NCBI RefSeq assembly: GCF_900240975.1
Contig: NZ_LT968776.1
Location: forward strand, 3,655,092 to 3,719,091
Direction: 5' to 3'
Source: Mycobacterium sp. 4858
Lineage (GTDB): Bacteria > Actinomycetota > Actinomycetes > Mycobacteriales > Mycobacteriaceae
Length of the DNA stretch: 64,000 nucleotides
The notes under the pieces are model-generated. The model did no database searches. It was given only the letters and a program-made list of their open reading frames with translations, and was not told the DNA's origin. Numbering within the stretch: position 1 is the stretch's first letter; every line of letters begins with the position of its first letter. Made by a program: the position numbers and the translations under genes. Of this stretch, positions 32,983-41,340 are shown one piece after another.

Positions 32983-35562
32983 GTGCCGCTGACTCCGGGT
33001 GAGGAGCCTACCGCTCTTCCTATTCCTGTGATTCCCCCGAAGACCAACGCGTCGGCGCTTCGGCGGGTGTTGCGCCGCGCTCGAGACGGTGTCGCGCTCA
33101 ATGTCGATGAGGCGGCCGTTGCGATGACCGCGCGCGGCGAGGACCTCGCGGATCTGTGCGCCAGCGCCGCGCGGGTACGCGACGCCGGATTGGCGTCGGC
33201 GGGCCGGCGCGGCCCGGGCGGCGGGTTGCCCATCACCTATTCGCGCAAGGTGTTCGTCCCGGTCACCCACCTGTGCCGCGACACGTGTCACTACTGCACC
33301 TTCGTCACCGTGCCCGGCAAGCTGCGCGCGCAGGGGGCGGGCATGTATCTCGAGCCCGACGAGATCCTCGACATCGCCCGTCGCGGCGCCGAACTCGGTT
33401 GCAAGGAAGCGCTTTTCACACTCGGTGACCGGCCCGAGGATCGGTGGCCGGAGGCGGGAGAATGGCTCGGCGAACGGGGTTATGACTCCACGCTGTCCTA
33501 CGTGCGGGCCATGGCCATCCGGGTGCTCGAAGAGACCGGACTGCTGCCGCACCTGAACCCCGGCGTGATGAGTTGGTCGGAGATGGCCCGGCTGAAGCCG
33601 GTGGCGCCGTCAATGGGCATGATGCTCGAGACGACCTCGCGGCGGCTGTTCGAAACGAAAGGTCTTGCGCACTACGGCAGTCCGGACAAAGACCCGGCGG
33701 TACGGCTGCGCACGCTCACCGACGCGGGACGGCTGTCGATTCCGTTCACCACCGGGCTGCTGGTCGGGATCGGGGAGACGCTGACCGAGCGGGCCGACAC
33801 GTTGCACGCGATTCGCAAGTCGCACAAGGAGTTCGGGCACGTTCAGGAAGTGATCGTGCAGAACTTCCGGGCCAAGGAACACACCGCGATGGCCGCCGTT
33901 CCCGACGCCGGGATCGACGACTACCTGGCGACGGTGGCGGTCGCGCGGTTGGTGCTCGGTCCCGGCATGCGCATCCAGGCGCCCCCCAATCTGGTGTCCC
34001 GCGACGAGTGCCTGGCGCTGGTGGCGGCCGGGGTGGACGACTGGGGCGGGGTGTCGCCGCTGACCCCCGATCACGTCAACCCCGAGCGGCCGTGGCCCGC
34101 GCTCGACGACCTGGCCGACATCACCGCCGAGGCCGGATACGAACTCGTGCAGCGACTCACCGCCCAGCCCAGGTACGTGCAGGCGGGGGCGGCGTGGATC
34201 GACCCGCGGGTGCGGGGGCACGTGCTGGCGCTGGCCGACCCGGCGACCGGCCTGGCCCGCGACATCAATCCGGTGGGCCTGCCCTGGCAGGAGCCCGACG
34301 ACGTCGCGTCCGCCGGGCGGACCGACCTCAACGCGGCGATCGACACCGAGGGCCGCGCCACCGAAGCCCGCAGCGATCTGGACAGCGCCTTCGGCGACTG
34401 GGAATCGATCCGCGCGCACGTGCACGAGCTGACCGTCCAAGGCGCCAAAGCGCCAGAACGCCTAGACACCGACGTGCTCGCCGCGCTGCGGGCCGCCGAG
34501 CGCGATCCCGCCGGCTGCACCGACGGCGAGTACCTGGCGCTGGCCACCGCGGACGGACCAGCACTGGAAGCCGTTGCCGCGCTGGCGAACTCGCTGCGCC
34601 GCGACACGGTGGGCGACGACGTGACGTTCGTGGTGAACCGCAACATCAACTTCACCAACATCTGCTACACCGGGTGCCGGTTCTGCGCGTTCGCGCAGCG
34701 CAAGGGCGACGCCGACGCGTATTCGCTGTCCACCGAAGAGGTGGCCGACCGCGCGTGGGAGGCGCACGTCGAAGGCGCCACCGAGGTGTGCATGCAGGGC
34801 GGGATCGACCCGGAGTTGCCGGTCACCGGCTACGCCGACCTGGTGCGCGCCGTCAAGGCGCGGGTGCCGTCCATGCACGTGCACGCCTTCTCTCCGATGG
34901 AGATCGCCAACGGCGTCACCAAGAGCGGGCTGAGCGTGCGCGAGTGGCTGATCAGCCTGCGCGAGGCCGGGCTGGACACCATCCCGGGCACCGCGGCCGA
35001 GATCCTGGACGACGAGGTGCGCTGGGTGCTGACCAAGGGCAAGCTGCCGACTTCGGAATGGATCGACATCGTGACCACCGCGCACGAGGTGGGCCTGCGG
35101 TCCTCGTCGACGATGATGTACGGGCACGTGGACAGCCCGCGGCACTGGGTCGCCCACCTCAACGTGCTGCGCGGGATCCAGGACCGCACCGGCGGGTTCA
35201 CCGAGTTCGTGCCGTTGCCGTTCGTGCACCAGAGTTCGCCGTTGTATCTGGCCGGCGCGGCGCGCCCCGGCCCCACCCATCGAGACAACCGGGCCGTGCA
35301 CGCGTTGGCGCGAATCATGTTGCACGGCCGCATATCCCAGATTCAGACCAGCTGGGTGAAGCTGGGTGTCGAGCGCACCCAGGTGATGCTCAACGGCGGC
35401 GCCAACGATCTGGGCGGCACGCTGATGGAGGAGACCATCTCGCGGATGGCCGGGTCCGAGCACGGGTCGGCCAAGACCGTCGAGGAGCTGACCGCGATCG
35501 CCGAGGGGATCGGGCGCCCGGCGCGCCAACGCACCACAACCTACGCCCCGCGGGCCGCTTAG
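32983..35562 (+). CDS. fbiC: FO synthase FbiC (CofG-CofH fusion), coenzyme F420 biosynthesis
   Basis: An 859-residue bifunctional radical SAM enzyme. It joins tyrosine to the flavin precursor diaminouracil to make FO, the deazaflavin of coenzyme F420. The N-terminal CofG half carries CRDTCHYC (Cys98, 102, 105) and the C-terminal CofH half carries CYTGCRFC (Cys561, 565, 568), each a CX3CX2C site for a 4Fe-4S cluster. The GTG at 32983 gives a length close to the 856 residues of M. tuberculosis FbiC; an ATG at 32935 with GGAAG upstream is the main alternative. F420 made here could serve the Rv1155-type protein at 13450. Confidence 0.96.
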   Translation: MPLTPGEEPTALPIPVIPPKTNASALRRVLRRARDGVALNVDEAAVAMTARGEDLADLCASAARVRDAGLASAGRRGPGGGLPITYSRKVFVPVTHLCRDTCHYCTFVTVPGKLRAQGAGMYLEPDEILDIARRGAELGCKEALFTLGDRPEDRWPEAGEWLGERGYDSTLSYVRAMAIRVLEETGLLPHLNPGVMSWSEMARLKPVAPSMGMMLETTSRRLFETKGLAHYGSPDKDPAVRLRTLTDAGRLSIPFTTGLLVGIGETLTERADTLHAIRKSHKEFGHVQEVIVQNFRAKEHTAMAAVPDAGIDDYLATVAVARLVLGPGMRIQAPPNLVSRDECLALVAAGVDDWGGVSPLTPDHVNPERPWPALDDLADITAEAGYELVQRLTAQPRYVQAGAAWIDPRVRGHVLALADPATGLARDINPVGLPWQEPDDVASAGRTDLNAAIDTEGRATEARSDLDSAFGDWESIRAHVHELTVQGAKAPERLDTDVLAALRAAERDPAGCTDGEYLALATADGPALEAVAALANSLRRDTVGDDVTFVVNRNINFTNICYTGCRFCAFAQRKGDADAYSLSTEEVADRAWEAHVEGATEVCMQGGIDPELPVTGYADLVRAVKARVPSMHVHAFSPMEIANGVTKSGLSVREWLISLREAGLDTIPGTAAEILDDEVRWVLTKGKLPTSEWIDIVTTAHEVGLRSSSTMMYGHVDSPRHWVAHLNVLRGIQDRTGGFTEFVPLPFVHQSSPLYLAGAARPGPTHRDNRAVHALARIMLHGRISQIQTSWVKLGVERTQVMLNGGANDLGGTLMEETISRMAGSEHGSAKTVEELTAIAEGIGRPARQRTTTYAPRAA

Positions 35563-35568
35563 CAGCCC

Positions 35569-36366
35569 GTGGCGGCGGGTATACCCGACGCCGTGAACCG
35601 ACAGATCGATGACGACCGGTTCCCCGAGTGGCGGCCGTTCGTAGACGCGGTGCAGCGGCGCCGGCCCGACTCTGGCACCTGGTGTGAGGCCTGGACGGTG
35701 CGCGACATCGTCGTCCATCAGGCCGGAAACGCCGAGGAGATCGCCCGGGTGCTGGCCGCCCACCTGGACAGCGAACCCGTCGGCACCCGGGGCTTCGAGG
35801 AACGCGAGGGACCACTGCGCAACCTGAACGACGCGGACCTGTGGGACGCGCTGTTCGACCGGATGGCCACCCTGAACCGGATCGCGGAGGCGGCCGACGA
35901 CGTGCCCCAGGACACCGACGTCGCATGGACGGGCCGCACCATGAAGGTGCCCTGGTTCGCCGAACACATGCGCGAAGAGCTCGTGCTGCACGGGTGGGAC
36001 ATCACCGGGGACCCCGATCTCCCGGCGACCTTCCAGGCCGGGCTGGCCGAGCCGTGGATGACCACCCACAGCGTCGTCGCCGTCGGCAAACCGCTGCTGG
36101 CCAAGGGAGCCAAGGGGCTTCGGCCGGGCGAGCGCATCGAGGCGCGGCTGCGGGCCCCGGACACCGACGACGTCGTGCTCGGCGCCGAAGCCGACCGCAC
36201 CACCATCGAACTCGCCGCGCCCGAAGGCCCCGCCACGCTGGAAACCGACCCCGCCGCCCGCGTCCTGCTGCTCTGGGGGCGCAGGCCCGCGGACCCGTCC
36301 CGAATCTGCAGCCGCGTCGGGCCAGAAACGCTAGGCCGCCTGCGCGGCCTGCTCAGCGGTTACTGA
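35569..36366 (+). CDS. maleylpyruvate isomerase-like mycothiol-dependent enzyme (DinB_2 fold)
   Basis: A 265-residue protein. The N-terminal four-helix part with WTVRDIVVHQAGNAEEIARV and MKVPWFAEHMREELVLHGWD carries the three spaced histidines of the MDMPI/DinB metal site. The C-terminal part is a sterol-carrier-like domain. Relatives are mycothiol-dependent isomerases or S-transferases. The GTG at 35569 lies 6 bases after fbiC, so co-transcription is likely; a second GTG at 35593 is possible. M. tuberculosis has fadH and other genes downstream of fbiC, so this gene is specific to this lineage. mshB nearby makes the cofactor. Confidence 0.85.
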   Translation: MAAGIPDAVNRQIDDDRFPEWRPFVDAVQRRRPDSGTWCEAWTVRDIVVHQAGNAEEIARVLAAHLDSEPVGTRGFEEREGPLRNLNDADLWDALFDRMATLNRIAEAADDVPQDTDVAWTGRTMKVPWFAEHMREELVLHGWDITGDPDLPATFQAGLAEPWMTTHSVVAVGKPLLAKGAKGLRPGERIEARLRAPDTDDVVLGAEADRTTIELAAPEGPATLETDPAARVLLLWGRRPADPSRICSRVGPETLGRLRGLLSGY

Positions 36367-36386
36367 ACCGCCTCGACTCAGACGGC

Positions 36387-36719
36387 TCAGAAGTTGTTAC
36401 AGGTGACCGCGACCTGGTTGATGTCGTCGTAGTACTTCATCGCCGACGGCATCGCCTGGATCTGCTGGGCCATCTGCTGGCGCTTCGGCGGCGGCGAGGC
36501 CAGGAAGCTGCGGATGTACGACTGCGCCATCGGCGAGCTGTTCAACTGCGCGGCGGCCGCCGGGTCGGTGGCGTTGAGCGCGGCGATCACCTGCCCGTAG
36601 TTGCACGTGGTGTTGATGATCGCGTCCGACGGATCCGCGGACGCGATTCCCGCGCCGGCGGTCAACGCGACGGCCGCACTACCGACGGCAACGGTCAATT
36701 TGGTCAACGACAGCCTCAT
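36387..36719 (-). CDS. secreted 8.4 kDa antigen TB8.4 / hemophore-related protein
   Basis: A 110-residue precursor with a signal peptide (MRLSLTKLTVAVGSAAVALT, cleavage after GIASA) and a mature part of about 80 residues. INTTCNYGQVIAALNATDP and a final CNNF supply two cysteines that probably bond. This matches TB8.4 (Rv1174c) in length, order and ends; the family includes small exported heme-binding (hemophore-related) proteins. GGGGAAGG lies upstream of the ATG at 36719. It is convergent with the MDMPI-like gene (20 bases). Confidence 0.9.
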   Translation of the reverse strand: MRLSLTKLTVAVGSAAVALTAGAGIASADPSDAIINTTCNYGQVIAALNATDPAAAAQLNSSPMAQSYIRSFLASPPPKRQQMAQQIQAMPSAMKYYDDINQVAVTCNNF

Positions 36720-37094
36720 GTGTGGACACCTTCCCCGATTAATGCACCGCTATAAAGGCGACGACATCTGCCAGCGGCTGCCGTCTGACGTCGAGATTAC
36801 CAGGCGCCGCGAACATGCTTCCATCGCAATGACTATCGGCGGGCCCCGCTGGAGCGTGACTTTGTGCAGGTCAGTGGCCCGAGGCGACCGTTCGCCCTCG
36901 GCGAAACGACCCCCGGTCGCGGGGCCCGAGACTGGCAGTCTTAAATCGTCCATTTAACGGGCGTGCCAAGTGGTTGACGTGTATGTGCAACGTCTAGTAT
37001 CAGTAACCGAAAGCTTTTGCCTGAGGCGGCCGGACGCGCCGGCCGCGAGCCGAAGAGCAGCCCACACTAAAAGCAGTACATGGAGGAGACGTCT
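36720..37094. other. 375-nt divergent intergenic region between TB8.4 and fdxC
   Basis: The left third is AT-richer and includes CTATAAAGG, readable on the minus strand as a -10-like TTTATA for the TB8.4 gene. The middle is GC-rich without a convincing frame. The right third holds the fdxC promoter (36974-37000). No hairpin of note was seen. Confidence 0.5.
36974..37000 (+). promoter_or_regulatory. SigA-like promoter of fdxC
   Basis: TTGACG (36974-36979) and TAGTAT (36995-37000) are separated by 15 bases, somewhat short, and lie 95 bases before the fdxC GTG. The downstream GGAGGA at 37082-37087 is the ribosome site that decides the fdxC start. Confidence 0.5.
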
Positions 37095-37421
37095 GTGACC
37101 TACACGATCGCCGAGCCCTGTGTCGACATCAAAGACAAGGCGTGCATCGAGGAGTGCCCGGTCGATTGCATCTACGAGGGCGCGCGGATGCTGTACATCC
37201 ACCCCGACGAGTGCGTCGACTGCGGGGCCTGCGAGCCCGTCTGCCCCGTCGAAGCGATCTACTACGAAGACGACGTGCCCGAGCAGTGGAGCCAGTACAC
37301 GCAGATCAACGCCGACTTCTTCACCGAGCTGGGCTCGCCGGGAGGTGCGGCCAAGGTCGGCATGACCGAGAACGACCCGCAGGCAGTCAAGGACCTGCCG
37401 CCGCAGGGTGAGGGCGACTGA
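37095..37421 (+). CDS. fdxC: seven-iron ferredoxin FdxC
   Basis: A 108-residue ferredoxin with one 3Fe-4S/4Fe-4S and one 4Fe-4S site. CVDIKDKACIEECPVDCIYE and CVDCGACEPVCPVEAI supply the cysteines, and the D between the first two explains a 3Fe-4S cluster. It donates electrons to cytochromes P450 or other redox enzymes. GGAGGA lies 7 bases before the GTG at 37095, giving MTYTIAEPC as in M. tuberculosis FdxC; an ATG at 37080 overlaps this site and is rejected. The aminotransferase gene follows after 26 bases. Confidence 0.95.
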   Translation: MTYTIAEPCVDIKDKACIEECPVDCIYEGARMLYIHPDECVDCGACEPVCPVEAIYYEDDVPEQWSQYTQINADFFTELGSPGGAAKVGMTENDPQAVKDLPPQGEGD

Positions 37422-37447
37422 GCGGGCCGGGGCTGCATGAGCCCGCG

Positions 37448-38560
37448 GTGAGGCCGCGCGCCCCCCACGGGCGGGTCTCGGCGACCCTGCCCGAGTTCCC
37501 CTGGGACACCCTGGCCGACGCGAAGGCGCGGGCCGGTGCCCATCCCGACGGGATCGTCGACCTGTCGGTCGGCACCCCGGTCGACCCGGTCGCGCCGGTG
37601 ATCTCCGACGCGCTCGTCGCCGCCGGGTCCGCGTCCGGGTATCCGGCCACCGCCGGCACCCCGCGGCTGCGCGAAGCGGCGGTCGCCGCGCTGGCCCGCC
37701 GCTTCGGCATCACCGGGCTGAGCGAGGCCGCCGTGCTGCCGGTGATCGGCAGCAAGGAGCTCATCGCCTGGCTGCCGACCCTGCTGGGGCTGGGGCCCGC
37801 CGACCTGATCGTGGTGCCCGAGCTGGCGTACCCCACCTATGACGTCGGGGCCCGGCTGGCCGGCGCGCCGGTGCTGCGCGCGGATTCGTTGACACAGGTG
37901 GGTCCGCGATCGCCGGCGCTGGTCTACCTGAACTCCCCGAGCAACCCGACCGGACGCGTGCTGGGCGTCGACCACCTGCGCAAAGTGGTCGGCTGGGCGC
38001 GCGAGCGGGGCAGCGTGGTGGCCTCCGACGAGTGCTACCTGGGCCTGGGCTGGGAGGCCGAACCGCTGTCGATCCTGCATCCCTCGGTCTGCGACGGCGA
38101 CCATAGCGGGCTGCTCGCGATCCACTCGCTGTCGAAGAGCTCGTCGCTGGCCGGCTACCGGGCCGGATTCGTGACGGGCGACCACGAGCTGGTGGCCGAG
38201 CTGCTGGCGGTGCGCAAGCACGCCGGGATGATGGTGCCCACACCGGTGCAGGCGGCGATGGTCGCCGCGCTGGACGACGACGCCCACGAGTGGGCGCAGC
38301 GGGAACGGTACGAGCGGCGGCGGGCGGCCCTGCTGCCGGCGCTGCGCTCGGCCGGATTCACCGTCGACCATTCCGAAGCGGGCCTCTATCTGTGGGCCAC
38401 CCGTGGCGAGCCGTGCGCGGACAGCGTCGCGTGGCTGGCCGACCGCGGCATCCTGGTGGCTCCCGGGCATTTCTACGGTCCGCGCGGCGCGCAGCACGTG
38501 CGCGTCGCGTTGACCGCCACCGACGAGCGGATAGCCGCCGCCGTGCGGCGGCTCGCCTAG
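37448..38560 (+). CDS. dapC: PLP-dependent class I aminotransferase, DapC type (Rv1178)
   Basis: A 370-residue fold-type I aminotransferase proposed to act as N-succinyl-diaminopimelate aminotransferase in lysine/peptidoglycan precursor synthesis. YLNSPSNPTGRVLG and ASDECYLGLGW hold PLP contacts, and IHSLSKSSSLAGYRAGF holds the Schiff-base lysine (Lys230). The usual family start (MSA-LP-FPWDTLADA) lacks a start codon here (GTC), so the GTG at 37448 ten codons upstream is used. Its last nine codons lie in the first copy of a 43-bp tandem duplication. Confidence 0.9.
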   Translation: MRPRAPHGRVSATLPEFPWDTLADAKARAGAHPDGIVDLSVGTPVDPVAPVISDALVAAGSASGYPATAGTPRLREAAVAALARRFGITGLSEAAVLPVIGSKELIAWLPTLLGLGPADLIVVPELAYPTYDVGARLAGAPVLRADSLTQVGPRSPALVYLNSPSNPTGRVLGVDHLRKVVGWARERGSVVASDECYLGLGWEAEPLSILHPSVCDGDHSGLLAIHSLSKSSSLAGYRAGFVTGDHELVAELLAVRKHAGMMVPTPVQAAMVAALDDDAHEWAQRERYERRRAALLPALRSAGFTVDHSEAGLYLWATRGEPCADSVAWLADRGILVAPGHFYGPRGAQHVRVALTATDERIAAAVRRLA

Positions 38561-38619
38561 CCGAGGCCGACCGGATGCCGCCGCCGTGCGGCGGCTCGCC
38601 TAGCCGAGGCCGACCGGAT
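38534..38619 (+). repeat. 43-bp perfect tandem duplication spanning the aminotransferase stop
   Basis: Two identical 43-base copies lie at 38534-38576 and 38577-38619. Copy 1 includes the last nine codons of the aminotransferase gene and its TAG (38558-38560). Each copy contains an 8-base-stem hairpin (GCCGCCGC-CGT-GCGGCGGC). A third copy matches only for its first 8 bases. The duplication lies in the leader of the downstream transporter gene. Confidence 0.95.
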
Positions 38620-38691
38620 GCCGCCGCGGCGGCGGCGAACGTGCACAATGCAGCGGAGGTGTTTCGTCCGCTCAGGTTAAGGACGGTGGTG

Positions 38692-41049
38692 GTGACGACT
38701 TCGGCCGGCAAGCTGCGCATCCCCCTTTCGGTCGGGGACATCGTCAAGCGCGTGTTCCTGGGCAAGCCGCTGATCACCGAGGACATCGCTTCCGAGAAGT
38801 TGTCGAATCCGGTTGCCCTGGGCGCCCTTTCGCCGGACGCGGTCTCCTCAGTCGCCTACGGTCCGGAGCAGATCCTGATCGAACTGCTGCCGCACGCCGG
38901 GTTGGCCGCCTTCCTCTTGCTGCTCCCCATCACCGGTGTCATCCTGCTCATCCTGGTGCTGGTGGCCGCCTCGTACCGGCAGGTGGTGATGGCCTACACC
39001 CGGGCGGGCGGCTCCTACATCGTCGCGCGCGACAACTTCGGACCCCGGGTGGCGCAGATCGCCGCGGCGGCGCTGTTGATCGACTACGTGGTCACCGTCG
39101 CGGTCCAGTCGGCGGCCGGGACGGTTGCGGTGGTGTCGGCGGTCCCCGCGCTGGGCCCCTACAGCCTCGAATTGACCGTGGCTGTGGTGCTTGTCATCTG
39201 TTACGCGAACCTGCGCGGGTTGAAGGAGGCGGGCCTGCCGTTCGCGGTGGCGACCTACTCCTTCATCGCGATGGTCGGCCTGACGATCGTGGTCGGCGTG
39301 ATTCGCGCGGCCACCGGGAACCTGCCGGTCTACGATCCCGCCCACATGGCCGGAACCGTGCCGGTCCACCAGGGCAACGGGTTGGTGCTGGGCGCCACGA
39401 TCCTGGTGTTGCTGCGCGCGTTCGCCAACGGGGGTTCGTCGCTGACGGGTGTGGAGGCCATCTCCAACACGGTCGACTACTTCCGAAAGCCCCAGGGCCG
39501 CAACGCGCGACTCGTCCTGACCGCCATGGCCACCATTCTCGGCCTGCTGCTGGCCGGCGTCGCCTACCTCGCCCACGTCACGCACGCCACGCCGTACCTC
39601 ACCGAGTACCCGTCGGTGCTGTCGCAGATCGGCCGCGCCGTCTTCGGCAACGGCATCCTCGGCGACGTCTTCTACATTCTGGTGCAGGCTTCGACGGCCG
39701 CGATCCTGTTCACCGGCGCGAACACCAGCTTCAACGGCTTCCCGGCGCTGGCCAGTTTCGTTGCCGAGGACCGCTTCCTGCCGCGCCAACTCACCAAACG
39801 CGGTCACCGGCTGGTCTTCTCGAACGGCATCATCACCCTGACGGCGCTGTCGGTGGTGTTGCTGGTGGTGACCGGCGGCTCGGTCAACGCGCTGGTGCCC
39901 TTCTATGCGATCGGTGTGTTCACCGGCTTCTCGATGGCCGGCTACGGGATGACCAAACACCATCTGACGCACCGCGAACCGGGATGGCGACGCCGCCTGG
40001 CGATCAACCTGTCCGCAGCGGTCCTGTCGACGATCGTGGTGGGCATCTTCGCGGTGGCGAAATTCACCGAGGGCGCGTGGCTGGTGGTCGTCGTCTTCCC
40101 GCTGCTGGTGTTCATGCTGATGCGGCTCAACCGCGAATACCGCGCCGAGGCGGCCATTCTCGAGATGTTCCGCACCGACCGCCCGGAGTTGGTGAAGTAC
40201 GCGCGGCACCGGGTGTTCGTCCTCGTCGACTCCGTCGACCTGGCGGTGATCGAAGCGCTGCGGTACGGCAGGGGATTACGGGCCGACGAGCTGACCGCGG
40301 TGCACTTCATGGTCGACCCGGCCCACGCCGCCCAGCTGCGGAAGCGCTGGGATCACTTCGGGCTCGACACGCCGCTGCGGGTGGTGGACTGCCCGGACCG
40401 GCGCATCAGCCGCGCCGCGCAACTGCTGGTTGCCAAGGCGCGCGACGAACAACCGCACACCAACGTGACCGTGCTGCTGCCGCGTCGAACGTTCGCGCGG
40501 CTGCTGGGCCGGCTACTGCATGACCGCACCGCCGACAAGATCGCCCGTGCCGTGAGCCTGGTCCCGGACGCGGCGGCGACGATCGTGCCCTACGACGTCG
40601 AATCGCGCATCAAGGAGGCCTACCCGGACACCTTCGAGCAGCGGCTCGCGCAGGAGATCGACAAGCTCGAAGCCTGGGTGTCCAAGGGGGAGGACGAGAA
40701 GGTCGACTCCTACGAGCATCCCGAGCGGCCGGCGTCGGTGATCCTGGTGGCCGGGCTGATCTCGGGGCAGCGCGCCACCGTCGAAGGCCGGGTCAACCAG
40801 GTCGAAGACGTCACCGACCGCGGCCGGACCCTCCGCCAGGTCGTCGTCGGGGACAACAGCGGGGAAATGACGGTCACCTTCCGCCCCGGCCATGGGGGCG
40901 CCGACATTCAGCCCGGCCAGCTATTGCGCCTCACCGGGAAGGCCCGCCAGACCGGCAACCGCCCCATCTCGATGGTGGATCCGGTGTATTGCGTGATCGA
41001 GGACCCCGCGAAGGCCGTCGGCTCCGGCGAATCCGAAGAGGGCAGCTAA
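38692..41049 (+). CDS. KimA-like potassium/APC permease fused to an OB-fold domain
   Basis: About 785 residues. The N-terminal 460 residues form an APC-type transporter with ALSPDAVSSVAYGPEQILIE, SYRQVVMAYTRAGGSYIVAR and LTGVEAISNTVDYFRKP, closely like KimA (YdaO), a proton-coupled potassium importer regulated by c-di-AMP in Bacillus. A KimA-type cytosolic USP-like domain follows (RHRVFVLVDSVDLAVIEALR, VHFMVDPAHAAQLRKRW). Residues about 680-770 add an OB-fold nucleic-acid-binding-like module (GRVNQVEDVTDRGRTLRQVV, VGDNSGEMTVTF). The GTG at 38692 has AAGGA 8 bases upstream; GTGs at 38659, 38686 and 38689 are alternatives. I recall no gene of this kind here in M. tuberculosis. Confidence 0.85.
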   Translation: MTTSAGKLRIPLSVGDIVKRVFLGKPLITEDIASEKLSNPVALGALSPDAVSSVAYGPEQILIELLPHAGLAAFLLLLPITGVILLILVLVAASYRQVVMAYTRAGGSYIVARDNFGPRVAQIAAAALLIDYVVTVAVQSAAGTVAVVSAVPALGPYSLELTVAVVLVICYANLRGLKEAGLPFAVATYSFIAMVGLTIVVGVIRAATGNLPVYDPAHMAGTVPVHQGNGLVLGATILVLLRAFANGGSSLTGVEAISNTVDYFRKPQGRNARLVLTAMATILGLLLAGVAYLAHVTHATPYLTEYPSVLSQIGRAVFGNGILGDVFYILVQASTAAILFTGANTSFNGFPALASFVAEDRFLPRQLTKRGHRLVFSNGIITLTALSVVLLVVTGGSVNALVPFYAIGVFTGFSMAGYGMTKHHLTHREPGWRRRLAINLSAAVLSTIVVGIFAVAKFTEGAWLVVVVFPLLVFMLMRLNREYRAEAAILEMFRTDRPELVKYARHRVFVLVDSVDLAVIEALRYGRGLRADELTAVHFMVDPAHAAQLRKRWDHFGLDTPLRVVDCPDRRISRAAQLLVAKARDEQPHTNVTVLLPRRTFARLLGRLLHDRTADKIARAVSLVPDAAATIVPYDVESRIKEAYPDTFEQRLAQEIDKLEAWVSKGEDEKVDSYEHPERPASVILVAGLISGQRATVEGRVNQVEDVTDRGRTLRQVVVGDNSGEMTVTFRPGHGGADIQPGQLLRLTGKARQTGNRPISMVDPVYCVIEDPAKAVGSGESEEGS

Positions 41050-41084
41050 ACGTAATGCTGCGCGAAGCAACGGATTAGCCGCAC

Positions 41085-41102
41085 CGCGGGCAAATGCCCG
41101 CG
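41085..41102 (+). terminator. hairpin after the KimA-like gene
   Basis: CGCGGGCA-AA-TGCCCGCG is an 8-base perfect stem 36 bases after the transporter stop. There is no T-run. The remaining 238 bases before the PKS are GC-rich and show no other gene. Confidence 0.45.
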
Positions 41103-41340
41103 CTGACGAGCGCCGTACCGCAGAGATCTTTCCCCTACCTCGCGAATTGCTCTGGAAAACAGGGGGTTTCGTCGCGTGCAGGTCGCGCCCGGGGTTCCGG
41201 GTGAAAGGGCCGGGCCGCGCACCCGATGCGGCCGGAAACGGCAATCGGGGCGGTGAGCCGGGCGTCGATGAAATTCGGGTCGGTAAGCTGGCAGCCGCAC
41301 GACTGCGCAACGCCGTTGGGGGAGAACAGGGGACTGCACA

